Assembly (NCBI GenBank): GCA_948567375.1
Contig: OX419756.1
Span: 315,001 to 379,000, forward strand
Source of the DNA: Lunularia cruciata
Lineage: Eukaryota > Streptophyta > Marchantiopsida > Lunulariales > Lunulariaceae
Length of the DNA stretch: 64,000 nucleotides
Reading direction: 5' to 3'
Shown: positions 11,745-22,336 of the stretch, piece by piece
How the letters are laid out: each line of letters begins with the position of its first letter
Numbering within the stretch: position 1 is the stretch's first letter
Position numbers and translations under genes: made by a program
The notes under the pieces: generated by a model
Databases searched by the model: none
What the model was told of the DNA's origin: nothing
Seen by the model: only the letters and a program-made list of their open reading frames with translations

Positions 11745-11752
11745 TATAAAAA
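11745..11752 (+). promoter_or_regulatory. TATA box conserved in BigLTR LTRs (copy C)
   Basis: TATAAAAA inside the string CTCTATAAAAATC, about 385 bp into the LTR and about 27 bp before the ATG of the LTR frame. The same string is kept at the equivalent place in copies B, F (both LTRs) and I. It is a good candidate LTR promoter. Confidence 0.65.
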
Positions 11753-11771
11753 TCAAACTTGCAATGAAAAA

Positions 11772-14345
11772 ATGTCGAGCAATTTTCCTTTGCCGTTGAG
11801 GAGTCGTCTTGCAAGTGATCGGGAAAAGGGAAATAGAGTTAGACTTGTGTTAGTGCGTAAGGGAGAAGTCGCAAGAGTGAAATCAAGAGAGAGTGAGAAG
11901 GTAGAAGAGATGGGAGGAGGGAAGAAGAACTCCAAATTTGCAGTGAGAAATCATGCAATTCGGAGGTTAGACGTGATAGCAAGGATCGAAGTCTTGAGCT
12001 GACTTTGGATCACATTTTTTGAATGGAACTGGAATGTAAGTTTTCCAGGATTCATGACAGAAATCATCAAGAGTAAGTGTCTCGATGGACCCGAGGAAGA
12101 GGGGAAGAGAGGAAATCCACCTCATTGGACAGAGTTGGATTAGAGACTTGTACTCGGGAAGGAAGTAGGCTCGAAGCAGGGGGCCACGTTCTTGGGAAAG
12201 GGAGAGATAGCTCAAGAGACCCAGGAGGTGAGAGATGCTTTCTCATCAAAACGGACAAAGAATGGGTACAAGGTTGAGAGCTACAAAGACCCTATGAAGA
12301 GAGGGATCGTGAGTGCTTTGATGGCTATCCTAAAGCCAGAGAGAACCACTTATGTGATGAAACACCAAGCGGTGTTCTTCCATAAGTTGTTTGCAGGAGA
12401 ACCAATCAATTGGGCGAGGTGTTTTCATGGGAGAACGAGGCAGATGGTGTGGAATTTGCGGGATAAGTCGCCTCCACATTACATTGTGCCGTTTGCAGCA
12501 CACTTCTACCTCGGGCTCAATTTGCTGAACTCGGCGGAGCGGACTTGGATGGTGTCGCACTTCCATCCTAATGTGCAAAAGGAGGTCAATGTCGAGGAGT
12601 TGCAATACATCTTGCAGATCAAGAGCACCAATGACTACTATGCACAGATAGGGAAGAACGTGGAGGTTGCAGTGAGTACCCCAACAAAGAAGAGAAGTCG
12701 GCAAGGTGAAGCCGAAGAAAGCAAGAAACCTCGGAAGATGTAGAGAAGTAACCCGAGGCAAGGAATGGTGGTGATTGAGTCGGAGGATGAAGACTAAGAA
12801 GAAGATGCCGAGCTCAAAACGGAAGACTTGGAACACAAGGAGGAGCCAGAGCTAATGTTGTAGAGTGGAGGTACGAGCAGCGATAGTGATGAAGGTGGAG
12901 AGATGACATTGGCGCCAGCGGCTGAAGAATACGAAGAAGAAGTGCAAACCGAGTTGGAAGCCGAAGACAACACACCGCTAGAAGACGAAGTAACTGTGCC
13001 CGAGGAAAAGAAGATCATTGTACAGCAAGGAGTTTGCTTGCGACGTAAGGCAAAGTGTGAAGCGGCGCCAAGTAGAGTGAAGGAAGAGGTAGAAGAAAGC
13101 TTGGGCAGTGAGGCGTCAATTCCGATATGAAGACTGCAGAGAAGAAGGCGAGTATTGGGAGAACACAAGGAGAGAAGAGAGACCACTACGCAGGATGGAG
13201 TAGTTGCCAGTGATGGAGTGGAGTACCTGCTAGAGGTAGTGTGCCCATTGTTGGTGAAGTTGGAGCACAAGAAGAAGGAGATGAGGACGACTTGTCCAGA
13301 GGTAAAGACTATATTGCAGGTGGTAGCGAGATTAGAAGAAGAGAACTCGGAGTTGAAGAAGAATGTAACCCAAGGTGAGGAGGAAAGGGAAGTACTACGA
13401 GCGGAGGCAATAGAGAGAAGTCAGGTAATTGAAGACCTGAAGAGGGAAGTGAGTTATTGAGAGGATCTTGCAAAGAAGAGTGACATAGCAAGGGAGAGAC
13501 AAGTAGCTGAATATGAAATCTTGAAGCAGCAGTTTGCTGATTCAAGAGTAGAACTTATCCATGCTATGGCAAGGGTAGCAGCGAAGGATCAAGAGCTCGA
13601 TAGAGTGATGGAGAGCATGGAAGAGAAGTAACAACTTTGCCAAAGAGAGTTGGCTGCACGGTATAGGGAAGAAGAGAGATTATGAGAGTTACTTTGTAAT
13701 CAGGAGGAGAAGGTGGTATAGAAGGAGAAGGAGAAGGAGACGGTGAAAGCCGAGTTCAAGGCAGAGTTGGCAATGTACCAAGAGGAATGGCTTGCAGATC
13801 GGGAATGAGAAAGGAAGACAAGATTGGAGCCATTGAAGGAGATTATCCTCAGGGTGAAAGCAATGTTAAGTACAGAAGCCAGCGTTCAAATTGAAGAAGC
13901 GAGACTACACGAGTTGAAGTTGTTGGTGCAAGAGACAAGGCAAAGACAAGCGATGGATACAGATATGAACGCCTTGCTGATTAAGTTAAGAACTCGTGTA
14001 GATAGAAAGATTTTAGAGGTAAAGGATAACATTTCAATTAGATTAGACTTAGTGAAAATAGAGCTAGAAAAACTTTGGAAGGATGTTAGAGCAAAACCCA
14101 AAGTAGATAACATAGGAGTCCAAATGTCTTTGGAGTTGCCATTAGAGACATTAGAGAAGAGTGGGTCGGGAGATAAGGAGTTAGATAGATTACCCACTAG
14201 TGAAATTTCAGATCAGGAAAGAGAATTGCTAGATCTGGTAGGAGAAATAGAAGATATGAAACCCGAGGACAGAGTAGTAAGAATTAAGATTACTTCGGGT
14301 TTGGGTTTGAAAGCTGAGGAAGAAGTAGACATCGGATCGGATTAG
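11772..14345 (+). pseudogene. LTR-encoded 857-residue coiled-coil protein, copy C
   Basis: From the ATG at 11772 (MSSNFPLPLRS) to the TAG at 14343-14345 one frame holds for 858 codons with no frameshift. Only in-frame stops break it, at about 12000, 12138, 12741, 12795, 12861, 13128, 13458, 13629, 13683, 13719 and 13806; most fit single C-to-T or G-to-A changes from codons kept in other copies. Residues about 1-300 look globular, with conserved blocks AWNWNVSFPGFM (in other copies), MKHQAVFFHKLF, MVWNLRDK and FAAHFYLGLNLL. About 300-480 is very rich in Glu/Asp/Ser. About 480-790 is heptad-like coiled coil; the C-terminal tail is acidic. No known enzyme motif is seen. An alternative start is the ATG at 11909. 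Function is unknown. Confidence 0.8.
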
Positions 14346-15138
14346 TAACAGATTTGAGATTTGAAGAGGCAGATATGAACAGGTGCATTGTCATTTAGGA
14401 TCTGCAAGTTAGAAGAGTTGTTGTAGAACATTATAGTTGTTAGAACTGTCGATTTGTTCACTATTTAAGAGTGGCATTCGCAGTCAAATGTTGTTCAATG
14501 CTCATAATTTCTGAGAATAGATAAAGCAAAGTGCTGTGAAGCAGTGCTCGTCGCTTGAGCTTGATTCCGAGTATCAACTTTGTGTCTATGTTTGTGAGTG
14601 TTTGGAGAAATTCGAAGTGCAAGTTAGTGTGCTTGTTGGATGTTGGATTCTGCAGCCTTGATCTTCATTTTGTGTGTTTGATCCCGAGTGAAGTGCAATC
14701 GAAGCAATGCCTTGACAGATCTGAGAGGAATTGTAGTGTTGGTAGTATTCTGCATTTGTGAGTGCAGTGCAAAGTTGATGTGAAGCAATTTTGATCAAGG
14801 AAGTTGTGCCTTCAGTGGAAGGGTAGAACACAATTCTGAGGCAAAGTCATTTTGCAGTGAAGTGCCATTTTTGGGAGAGCCTGAATCATCACAATCAAGA
14901 TTGTTTGGAAAGAATTGAAGGATTTGTGATTAGGGAGTGTTAAATCATGACAATACTGTGGATCAGTGCTTGTTACTCTCTTCTGGGTGTGGTTTCTACC
15001 TGAGAGATTAAAGACACAACCAAGAAGAACTGAAATTGTTACTTTGCTTTGTATTTGACCAATTCTGACTCGTATCTCTGCGGGAACAAACTTTACTTAC
15101 CCGATTACTGCAAACGTGATATTTGCCGGGTTGTCACA

Positions 15139-15143
15139 CTTTT
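15139..15143. repeat. Target-site duplication CTTTT, right copy
   Basis: Matches CTTTT at 11354-11358 on the other side of solo LTR C. Confidence 0.92.
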
Positions 15144-15884
15144 GCAGTAATTGGGTAAGTAAAGTTAGTTCCCGCATAGATACTAGTCAAAAATGTCAAA
15201 AAACAAAGCAAAGTAACAATTTAGTTCTTCTTGGTTGTGTCTTTAATCTCTCAGGTAGAAACTACACCCAAAAGAGAGTAACAAGCACTGACTCGCAATT
15301 TTGTCACAAATTAACACTCTTTAATCACAACTCCATCAAATCTTTCCAAACAATCTTGACTGTGATGATTCAAGCTCTCCCAAAAATAGCACTTCATTGT
15401 GAAATGACTGTGCCTCAAAATTGAGTTCCACCCCTCCATTGAAGGCACAACTTTCTTGATCAAAATTGCTTCACATCAACTTTACACTGCACTCACAAAT
15501 GTAGAATACTACCAACACTACAATTCCTCTCAGATCTATCAAGGCATTGCTCCAATTGCACTTCACTTAGGATCAAACACACAGAGTGAAGATCAAGGCT
15601 GCGGAATCCAACATCCAACAAACACATTGACTTGCACTTTGAAATTCTCCACACACTTGCAAACACAAGCACAAAGTTGATACTTGGAATCAAGCTCAAG
15701 CAACAAGCACTACTTCATAACACTTTGCTTTATCTATTCTCAGAAATAATGAGCACTGAACAACATATGACTGCGAATGCCATTCTTAAATAGTGAATCA
15801 AACAATACCATTCTTCAACAACTCTTCTAACCTACAGATCCAAAATAACAATACACCTCTTCATATCTTCAAATCTCAAAACTG

Positions 15885-18486
15885 TTACTTATCAAATCCA
15901 ATGTCTACCTCAACTTTGGCTTCCAATCCCAATCCCAAAGTAACTTCACTCACTACTACTCTATCCCTGGGTTTCACAACTCCTAATTCCTCTACTAATT
16001 CTACTACTTCTCTTTCCTGATCTGCAATTCCACTAGTGGGTAACCCTTCTAAACCTTCATCTCCCAACCCACTCTTCTCTAACATCTTTGATGGTAACTC
16101 CAAAGACATCCGCACTCCTATGTTATCTACTCTGGGTTTTGCTCTTACATCCTTCCAAAGTTTACTATCTCTAATTTCACTAAGTCTAATCTAATTGTGA
16201 TATTGTCTTCTACTTCCAATATCTTTCTATCTACACTAGTTTTGAGACTGATGAGTAAGGCATTCAAATCCTTATCCTTTGCATTTCTCCTCCTTGTCTC
16301 CTGCACTAACAACTTTAACTTGTGTAGTCTCGTTTCTTCAATGTGCATGTTGGCTTTTGTACTCAGTATCACATTCATCTTGACCACAATCTCCTTTAAT
16401 GGATCCAATATCCAATTTTCCTCTCTTGTTCTTGATCTGCAAGCCAATCTTCTCTGTACATTGCCAATTCCGCTTTGAACTCGGCTTTCATAGTTTCCTT
16501 CTCCTTCTCCTTCTCCTTTTGCAAAATCTTCTCCTCTTGATTGCGAAGTAATTCTCTCAACCTTTCTTCCTCTCTTTATCTCATTGTCAACTCTCTTTGC
16601 CATAGCTACTTCTTCTCTTCTACACTCTCCATCACTCTATCAAGCTCTTGCTCTTTCTCTGCTACTCTTGCCATAGCATGGATAATTTCTAATCTCAAAT
16701 CAGCAAACAGCTGCTTTAAGATTTCACACTCAGCTACTTGCCTTTCCCTTGCTATGTCATTCCGTTCTATGAGTTCCTCTCTATTCCTGACTTCTCTCTT
16801 CAAATTCCCAATCACTTGATTCTTTACTACTGCATCTACTCGTAGTACTTCCCTTTCCTCCTCACCTCGAATTATACTCTTCTTTAATTCCAAGTTCTCT
16901 TCTTCTAGTCAAACTAACACCTGCAATACAGTCTTTACCTAGAGACACTTTGACTGCATCTCCTTCTTTCGGTGCTCTAACTTCACCAACAATGGGCACA
17001 CAACCTCCCACAAATAATAGACTTCTTCACTTGCATGCATTTTGACTCACGGACTTATCTCCTTCTTCACCTCTTCCTCACTTGACACTCGCCTTCTAAG
17101 CCGCAATTGACTTATAAGTATGGATTCTTTGCTCCCCAAATTTCCATCCTCCTCTTCTCTTACCTTACTTGGCCCCGCTCTATACTTTGCCTTTTGTTTG
17201 GACCAAACTCCCCTTTGATTTGTAACTCTTTTCTCCTCTTACTCTGGAACTTTGTCTTCCAGTTTTGAGTTACTTTTCTCCTCCATCTCCATCTTGGCTT
17301 CCTCTTCTTTGGGTACCAATTTCATCTCTACTCCATCATCGCTGTCACTACTCGTGTCTCCACTCTACAATGTGAACTCGGGTTCTTCCTCCCTCTCTGG
17401 ATCTTTGGACTTGCACTCAACTTCTCCTTCCAATTCTTCTTCCGATGACACAATTACCACTAGTTCTTTCCTTGGGTTTACCCTTCTAGCTTTCTGAGGT
17501 CTTGCTTTCTCTACTTCTTCTTTTCCTTGTCGACTACTCTTCTTTGACTATGGAGTACTCACTTCTAACTGCACACTCTGCCCCATCTGCATGTAGTACT
17601 CATCACTGCTCTTGATCTGAAGAATGTATTGCTGCTCCTCCGCATCAACATCTCTTCTTAAGTCAGGATGGAAATAGGACACCATCTTATTTTGCTCCAC
17701 CACATTGAGCAAGTTCAGCCCCAAATAGAAATGGGCTGCGAACGGCACAATGTAATGTACCCACAACTTGTCCCGCAAATTCCACACCATCTGTCTCGTC
17801 CTCCCATGAAGACACTTTGCCCAGTTAATGGGCTCTCCTACAAACATCTTATGGAAGAACACCGCTTGGTGCTTCATCACATAAGTCATTCTCTCCGGCT
17901 TCAAGATTGCCATTAGAGCACTCACAATCCTTCTCTTGACAGGATCCTTGTAGCTCTCTACTTTGTAACTATTCTTTGTGCGCTTTGAAGAGAAGGCATC
18001 TCTCACTTCTTGAGTTTCTTTGGCTACTTCTCCCTTCTCTAAGAATGTGGCACCATGCTCTATGCCTGCTTCTCTCTCGAGTACTAACCTCCAATCCAAC
18101 TTTGTCTATCAAGTCGGATTTCCTCTCTTCCCTTCTTCCTCAGGGCCATCAAGACACTTACTCTTGATGATCTCAATCATGAACCCTGGAAAGCTAACAT
18201 TCCAGTTCCATGCCAAGAATGTGATCCAAAGCTTGCTCAAGACCTCAATTCTTGCAATCACATTTAACCTCCAAATTGCATGATTTCTCACTATGAAATC
18301 AGAGTTCTTCTTCCCTCCTCCCATCTTTCTCTCTTCCACTCTAGGCTGGGGACTATTCTTCCTATTGATTCCCGGATTAACTCTCTTGATTTCCTCTTGA
18401 CACACCAGCGCGTCTTTGACTCTACTTCCCTTCCCATGATCTCCTATAGGACAACTTCTTAATGGCGATAGAAAATTGCTTGTCAT
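15885..18486 (-). pseudogene. LTR-encoded coiled-coil protein, copy B (decayed)
   Basis: Minus-strand frame from the ATG at 18486 (MTSNFLSPLRS) to the TAA just below 15888. The N-terminal part 18109-18486 and the conserved block region 17548-18099 (MKHQAVFFHKMF, MVWNLRDK, FAAHFYLGLNLL) are open; the acidic middle and coiled coil (16606-16893, 16145-16603, 15885-16115) are broken by stops and frame changes. The span is not a multiple of three, so at least one indel is present. Its ancestry is the same as in copy C, with independent lesions. Confidence 0.75.
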
Positions 18487-18502
18487 CGCTTTGTCTAGTC
18501 CG

Positions 18503-18511
18503 ATTTTTATA
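18503..18511 (-). promoter_or_regulatory. LTR TATA box, copy B
   Basis: The minus strand reads TATAAAAAT about 20 bp before the ATG at 18486, at the same place as in copies C, F and I. Confidence 0.6.
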
Positions 18512-18893
18512 GAGTCGTGCCTTCTCTATCTTCTTCAATTTGAGTTTTTACCGAGAAATCACACCTCTTGCATGCTCCTGTCACTGTCAAGAGTCCTTCA
18601 CACGTATGACCGTCGTATTTGAACAATCCCTTCTTGAATGTCTTGCCCAAAGGAAAGTTGTTACACTATCTTCACCTTGGGTTGAGCACCCCCAAGACAA
18701 AGACTCCTCACTTTGGGTTGTATGCTGATAGGGCAATTCTGAGTACCTTGCCTTATGACCCGAAGTCATGTTACCTCGGGTTTCATACCGAGGACCCTTT
18801 TCTTTGCCTTCTTTGGCCATACAGGCACAATTCAACTTCTTTGTACACTTCTTCTTCAAAATTTGAGAAAAAAACAAAAATGTGTGTACCACA

Positions 18894-18898
18894 CTTGT
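18894..18898. repeat. Target-site duplication CTTGT, right copy
   Basis: Partner of 11327-11331; defines the outer limits of solo LTR B. Confidence 0.9.
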
Positions 18899-19640
18899 TT
18901 CCTAAACTCTTTGCATTTGATTCCTCAAAACCACTACCCAAAAACTCTCTCTTTGATTCCTCTTGCCCAAAACTCTCTCTCTCTTCAATTCCTCCTTTCT
19001 ATTCTTCATTCCTCAAATCCTCTACCTTTGCTTGTTTTGTAAACTCTCTACCTTTGATTCCTCAAAACTACCCCTATCCAAAAACTCTCTTTGATTCCTC
19101 TTGTCCAAAACTCTCTCTCTCTCTCTCTCTATTTGATTCCTCCTACCACTACCTTCTTTCATTTCTTGAACTCTCTACCTTTGTTCCTGATTCCTCAAAA
19201 CCTTTACCTTCCTTCTTGATTTCTTAACTCTCTACTTTTGATTCTTGATTCCTCAAATCCTCTACCTTCATTTGTTTCTTGAACTCGTTGCGTTCCTTCT
19301 TGATTCCTTAACTCTCTACTTTTGATTCTTGATTCCTCAAATCCTCTAACTTTGTTTGTTTCCTAAACTCTCTACCTTTGATTCCTCAAAACCCTTGTGC
19401 AAAAAATTTCTCTCTTTCAAGGATCAACCTTCCCCTCTCCTATCCAAGCACTTCCCTTTGATATCTCCGTTAACTTGCAAAATCCTCCTCTTCAAGATTC
19501 TTCCTTGTTCTCCCTGTTCTCCCCCAAATCCTATTGTCCAAAACTCCTTTGATATTTTTCTCCTTTCCCAAAAATTCTTTTCCTTGGCCAAGCTTCTCTC
19601 TCGATCCCAACTCTTCTTTGACTTTGGCTGACTGGCCTTC
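18899..19640 (+). repeat. Pyrimidine-rich, loosely repeated region, right part
   Basis: Continues 10131-11326. The degenerate unit CTCTACCTTTGATTCCTCAA, with variants such as AACTCTCTACTTTTGATTC, recurs every 60 bp or so, with a CTCTCTCTCT run near 19115. The sequence is strongly strand-asymmetric. No coding motif is seen; plus-strand frames here are low-complexity Ser/Leu/Pro. Confidence 0.55.
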
Positions 19641-20149
19641 TTGACATATTCTAACTGCTAACCAAAACTCCTAAAGACTTCATTTTGTGGATGTTAAGTG
19701 TCATTTGCCATTTTTTGCTTTCCCTTCACTAAGCTGACTTTTCTCTAGTTGATCCTTTTCTTCCTCCTCTTGACACTCATTCTCTTGGGCTTTTCTCTAG
19801 TTGCTAAGTATATTTTCCTTTCTTTGCCAAGATTAGTTTCCCTTCCCTGCTTATAGTAACATAAGAAAAACTCCCAAGGCACACCAAACTCTGGATCATT
19901 ACAGCCCTCACCTCCAATAATCTTTCCGTTCCAAACCCATTACCACTACTCTTGTGCCAATTGTTAGAATTCCTATCACAATCCAACAAAAATGGCCACC
20001 TACAACCTATAGCAAACTTTGCTCCTTTTGGCAATTATCAAGTTTCTACTTGGAAATTTTACACCACTTGCAACTAGCACTTTTAAATACATCTACATAC
20101 TATTCTCTTGATTTCTCTATTACACCTAATAGGACTAATGCAACTTGTA
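19641..20149 (+). other. Unrecognised stretch before the chromovirus remnant
   Basis: No LTR end, tandem array or conserved frame found. It may be the far end of whatever interrupted the gypsy RNase H near 9345. Confidence 0.4.
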
Positions 20150-21898
20150 GATTATTTTCCCAATGACATTGGCAGAATGCAATTATTACACCATAGAGTG
20201 AGAAGAGCTGGCAATTGTCCTTGCAACCAAGCATTGGAAGCACTATCTTGGCAAGAAGGTATTTGTAGTGGAGATAGACCATAAACCTTTAGTCTACCTT
20301 GAGACACAAAAAGATCTATCTCATCACCAGATTTGGTGGACAAAGTGATAACAATGATTCAACATGACAATCACCTATGGGGAAGGCAAGAAGCAACTTG
20401 CAAATGCATTCACCAAAATGCAAATGGCAAACAATCTGGTGATAGAGTGTCAAGATGAACTTTAAATTTTGGCCAAAGATTCTAGGTCCTACAAAAATAG
20501 ATCCATAGATCATCAAAGCTCAATCATCCAAAGGCATCACCAATAGCCAAGGACTCACTTATCAAGATGGTAAATTATGGATCCCAAATGCCCTAGAATT
20601 ACACACTATTATCTTAGCAGAATGTCATGATTCCGCCATTGCAGGTCACGTCAGAGTGGAAAAGACCTTGGATGCAGTCCAACACCATTACTATTGGCCT
20701 AAGATGAGCAACAGTGTGATGGAATATGTTAAGAGCTGCTTACTTTATCAATAGAACAAAGCTTCTAATCAAGCTCTTGTAGGACTCCTGCAACCCCTTC
20801 CTACTCCTACCCAACGTTAGGAATAGGTGAGTATGGATCTAGTCTAGTGAATTGCCCAAGACCACCTCAGGGTTTGACTCCATTGTAGTATTTGTTGATC
20901 GACTCAAACAAAATGATTCATGTACACCCTACCACCAAGGATGTGACAGCTCCACTACTAGCTCAATTGTACTTAAATGCAGTCTTTTCTCACCATCGTC
21001 TATCTTGAGTGCTCATCACCAATAAAGGCACTCAATTTACAAGTATGTTTTGGTTTCTTTAGAACCAAATCGGCCATATCCATGGCTTACCATCCATAGA
21101 CCAATGGCCAAATAGAGCAGGCTAATTGCACTATTGAAGATATGCTTCAAAGCTTCACCTTAGATGAGCAAGAGAGGTGGGACACCTTACTTCCATTGGT
21201 GGAATTGGCCTACAACAATTCAGTAAATACCTCCACCCAAGTCACACCATTCTTCCTCATGTATGGCAAGCATCCTTTCATACCTTTGAGCTTGATGAAG
21301 ATCAGTCCGATGACTACCAAGGTTGATGCTGCAACTCTTTTGTTTTGCGAATCAACAAGGTGTGGAGAATGCCAAAAACAGGTTGTAGATTATCAAAAAT
21401 CAACAAAAGTAGTATGCCAATGCACACCATAGGCACATGGAGTTCTAGATGGGAGATCAGGTTTGGCTTTCAACAACCAAACTCACATTAGTTGGCCCTT
21501 GCAAAGCTTAGACCTTGCTTCATTGAGCCTTTCCCATTCTTTGTCAAATCAAAGTGTTGTGGCCTATCACCTCAAGCTACCACTACACATGAAGATCCAT
21601 TGAGTGTTCCATGTCTCCCTACTATGCAGATATGCACCTGACCAGGCCATTGTCCCCCATACAAGACATTTGACCTTGCCCGACACTCATTGATGGCATG
21701 GAGGAATACAAAGTTGAATGCATTCTCTAAAAATGCATCCATGGTACTCGTCATGTATGTATAGAATATCCCATACAATGGAAAGGTTACCCACTATATG
21801 AGGCCAACTTGGGAGCCAACAACCAACTTGACCCACACACCAGTGTTAGTAAAATCTTTTGAGCAGCAGCTTTGCAATGAGGACGTTGCGTCTTAAAA
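20150..21898 (+). pseudogene. Chromovirus RNase H end, integrase and chromodomain (decayed)
   Basis: Across frames: EELAIVLATKHWKHYLGKKVFVVEIDHKPL (20190-20290 region) is the second half of RNase H. LAECHDSAIAGHVRVEKTLD and YYWPKM near 20610-20710 are the integrase zinc-binding module, whose final cysteine is lost. KMIHVHPTTKDVTAPLLAQL near 20910 is the integrase core, and VELAYNNSVNTSTQVTPFFLMYG (21200-21280) the conserved downstream block. A chromodomain follows at 21701-21880. This order, integrase then chromodomain, defines chromoviruses. Stops and frameshifts are numerous. Family knowledge: integrase inserts the cDNA, and the chromodomain guides insertion to chromatin. The minus-strand copy at 27544-29220 is a close relative. 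Confidence 0.82.
21701..21880 (+). pseudogene. Chromodomain remnant
   Basis: Translation gives EEYKVECIL followed by a stop, then QWKGYPLYEA and NLGA for the typical Y-W-K-G-Y...ATWEP of retroelement chromodomains. The W-K-G-Y core is intact; the first aromatic position is Q and ATWEP is frame-disrupted. The relative at 27560-27743 keeps WKGYSHYEATWEP. Confidence 0.75.
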
Positions 21899-21910
21899 GG
21901 AGAGAAGTTT

Positions 21911-22336
21911 GTAATATCAATAGCTAGACACATGATCTAGAGATGAAATTTTTTTGGTAACATCTAGGAGGATTTTATACATGATGGACTAAGTAGATCA
22001 GACCGAGGTATCACCAAAAGAGTACTTCTACTAATAGGTCTAGAATAGAAACATGCTTGAAGACTTTAGAATCAATAGTTAGACATATGATCTAAAGGTA
22101 GAATTTGGATTTGTGACATCTGGAAGGATATTTTACATAATGGATGAATTAGATCAGCTAGAGGTATCACCAAAAGAGCACTTCTACTAATAGGGAAAAA
22201 ACCAAAATAAGCATGAAAACTTGAGAGGCAATTTTGGAGGCATGATGATGAATTAGGCATTAAAAATGTATAGATTCCCCCAATGGAGGAAAGGCTAAGC
22301 TTCCTCCCTCTGTTTGTCTTTTTGATTTCTTACCAA
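21911..22336 (+). mobile_element. Chromovirus LTR start with internal tandem repeat
   Basis: After the chromodomain and a purine tract (AAAAGGAGAGAAGTT), the sequence TGTAATATCAATAGC starts at 21911. The minus relative has the same arrangement, ending TGTAATACCAAGAGC at 27543, which supports an LTR start. Two tandem units of about 150 bp follow (about 21915-22060 and 22070-22195), each ending GGTATCACCAAAAGAG..TTCTACTAATAGG. A possible LTR end is the CA at 22333, followed by TGGTATCTCATCC. Confidence 0.6.

Larger units (their letters stand above)
11359..15138 (+). mobile_element. BigLTR solo LTR, copy C (plus), nested in copy B
   Basis: It starts TGTGGTGCCCACATTTTTTG at 11359 and ends GGTTGTCACA at 15138, 3780 bp. 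The flanks are CTTTT at 11354-11358 and CTTTT at 15139-15143, a perfect 5-bp target duplication, and the sequence on either side joins into the continuous minus-strand LTR B. It is therefore a solo LTR younger than B. It contains a TATA box (11745-11752) and the best-preserved frame of the LTR-encoded protein (11772-14345). Confidence 0.95.
11332..18893 (-). mobile_element. BigLTR solo LTR, copy B (minus), interrupted by solo LTR C
   Basis: On the minus strand it starts TGTGGTACACACATTTTTG at 18893 and ends GGTTGTCACA at 11332. Its sequence is 11332-11358 plus 15144-18893, about 3777 bp, matching the family length. It is flanked by CTTGT on both sides (11327-11331 and 18894-18898). A lone LTR with matching target duplications is what remains after recombination between the two LTRs of a full element. 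A second LTR (C) inserted 27 bp from its 3' end. It carries a decayed LTR reading frame at 15885-18486. Confidence 0.93.

Noticed and set aside
6664..21898. One chromovirus simply split by a single insertion from 9346 to 20149
   Set aside because: Not adopted as fact: a FSQ-like RNase H motif can be read on both sides, so the two parts may overlap and be different copies, and no target duplication was found at the break.
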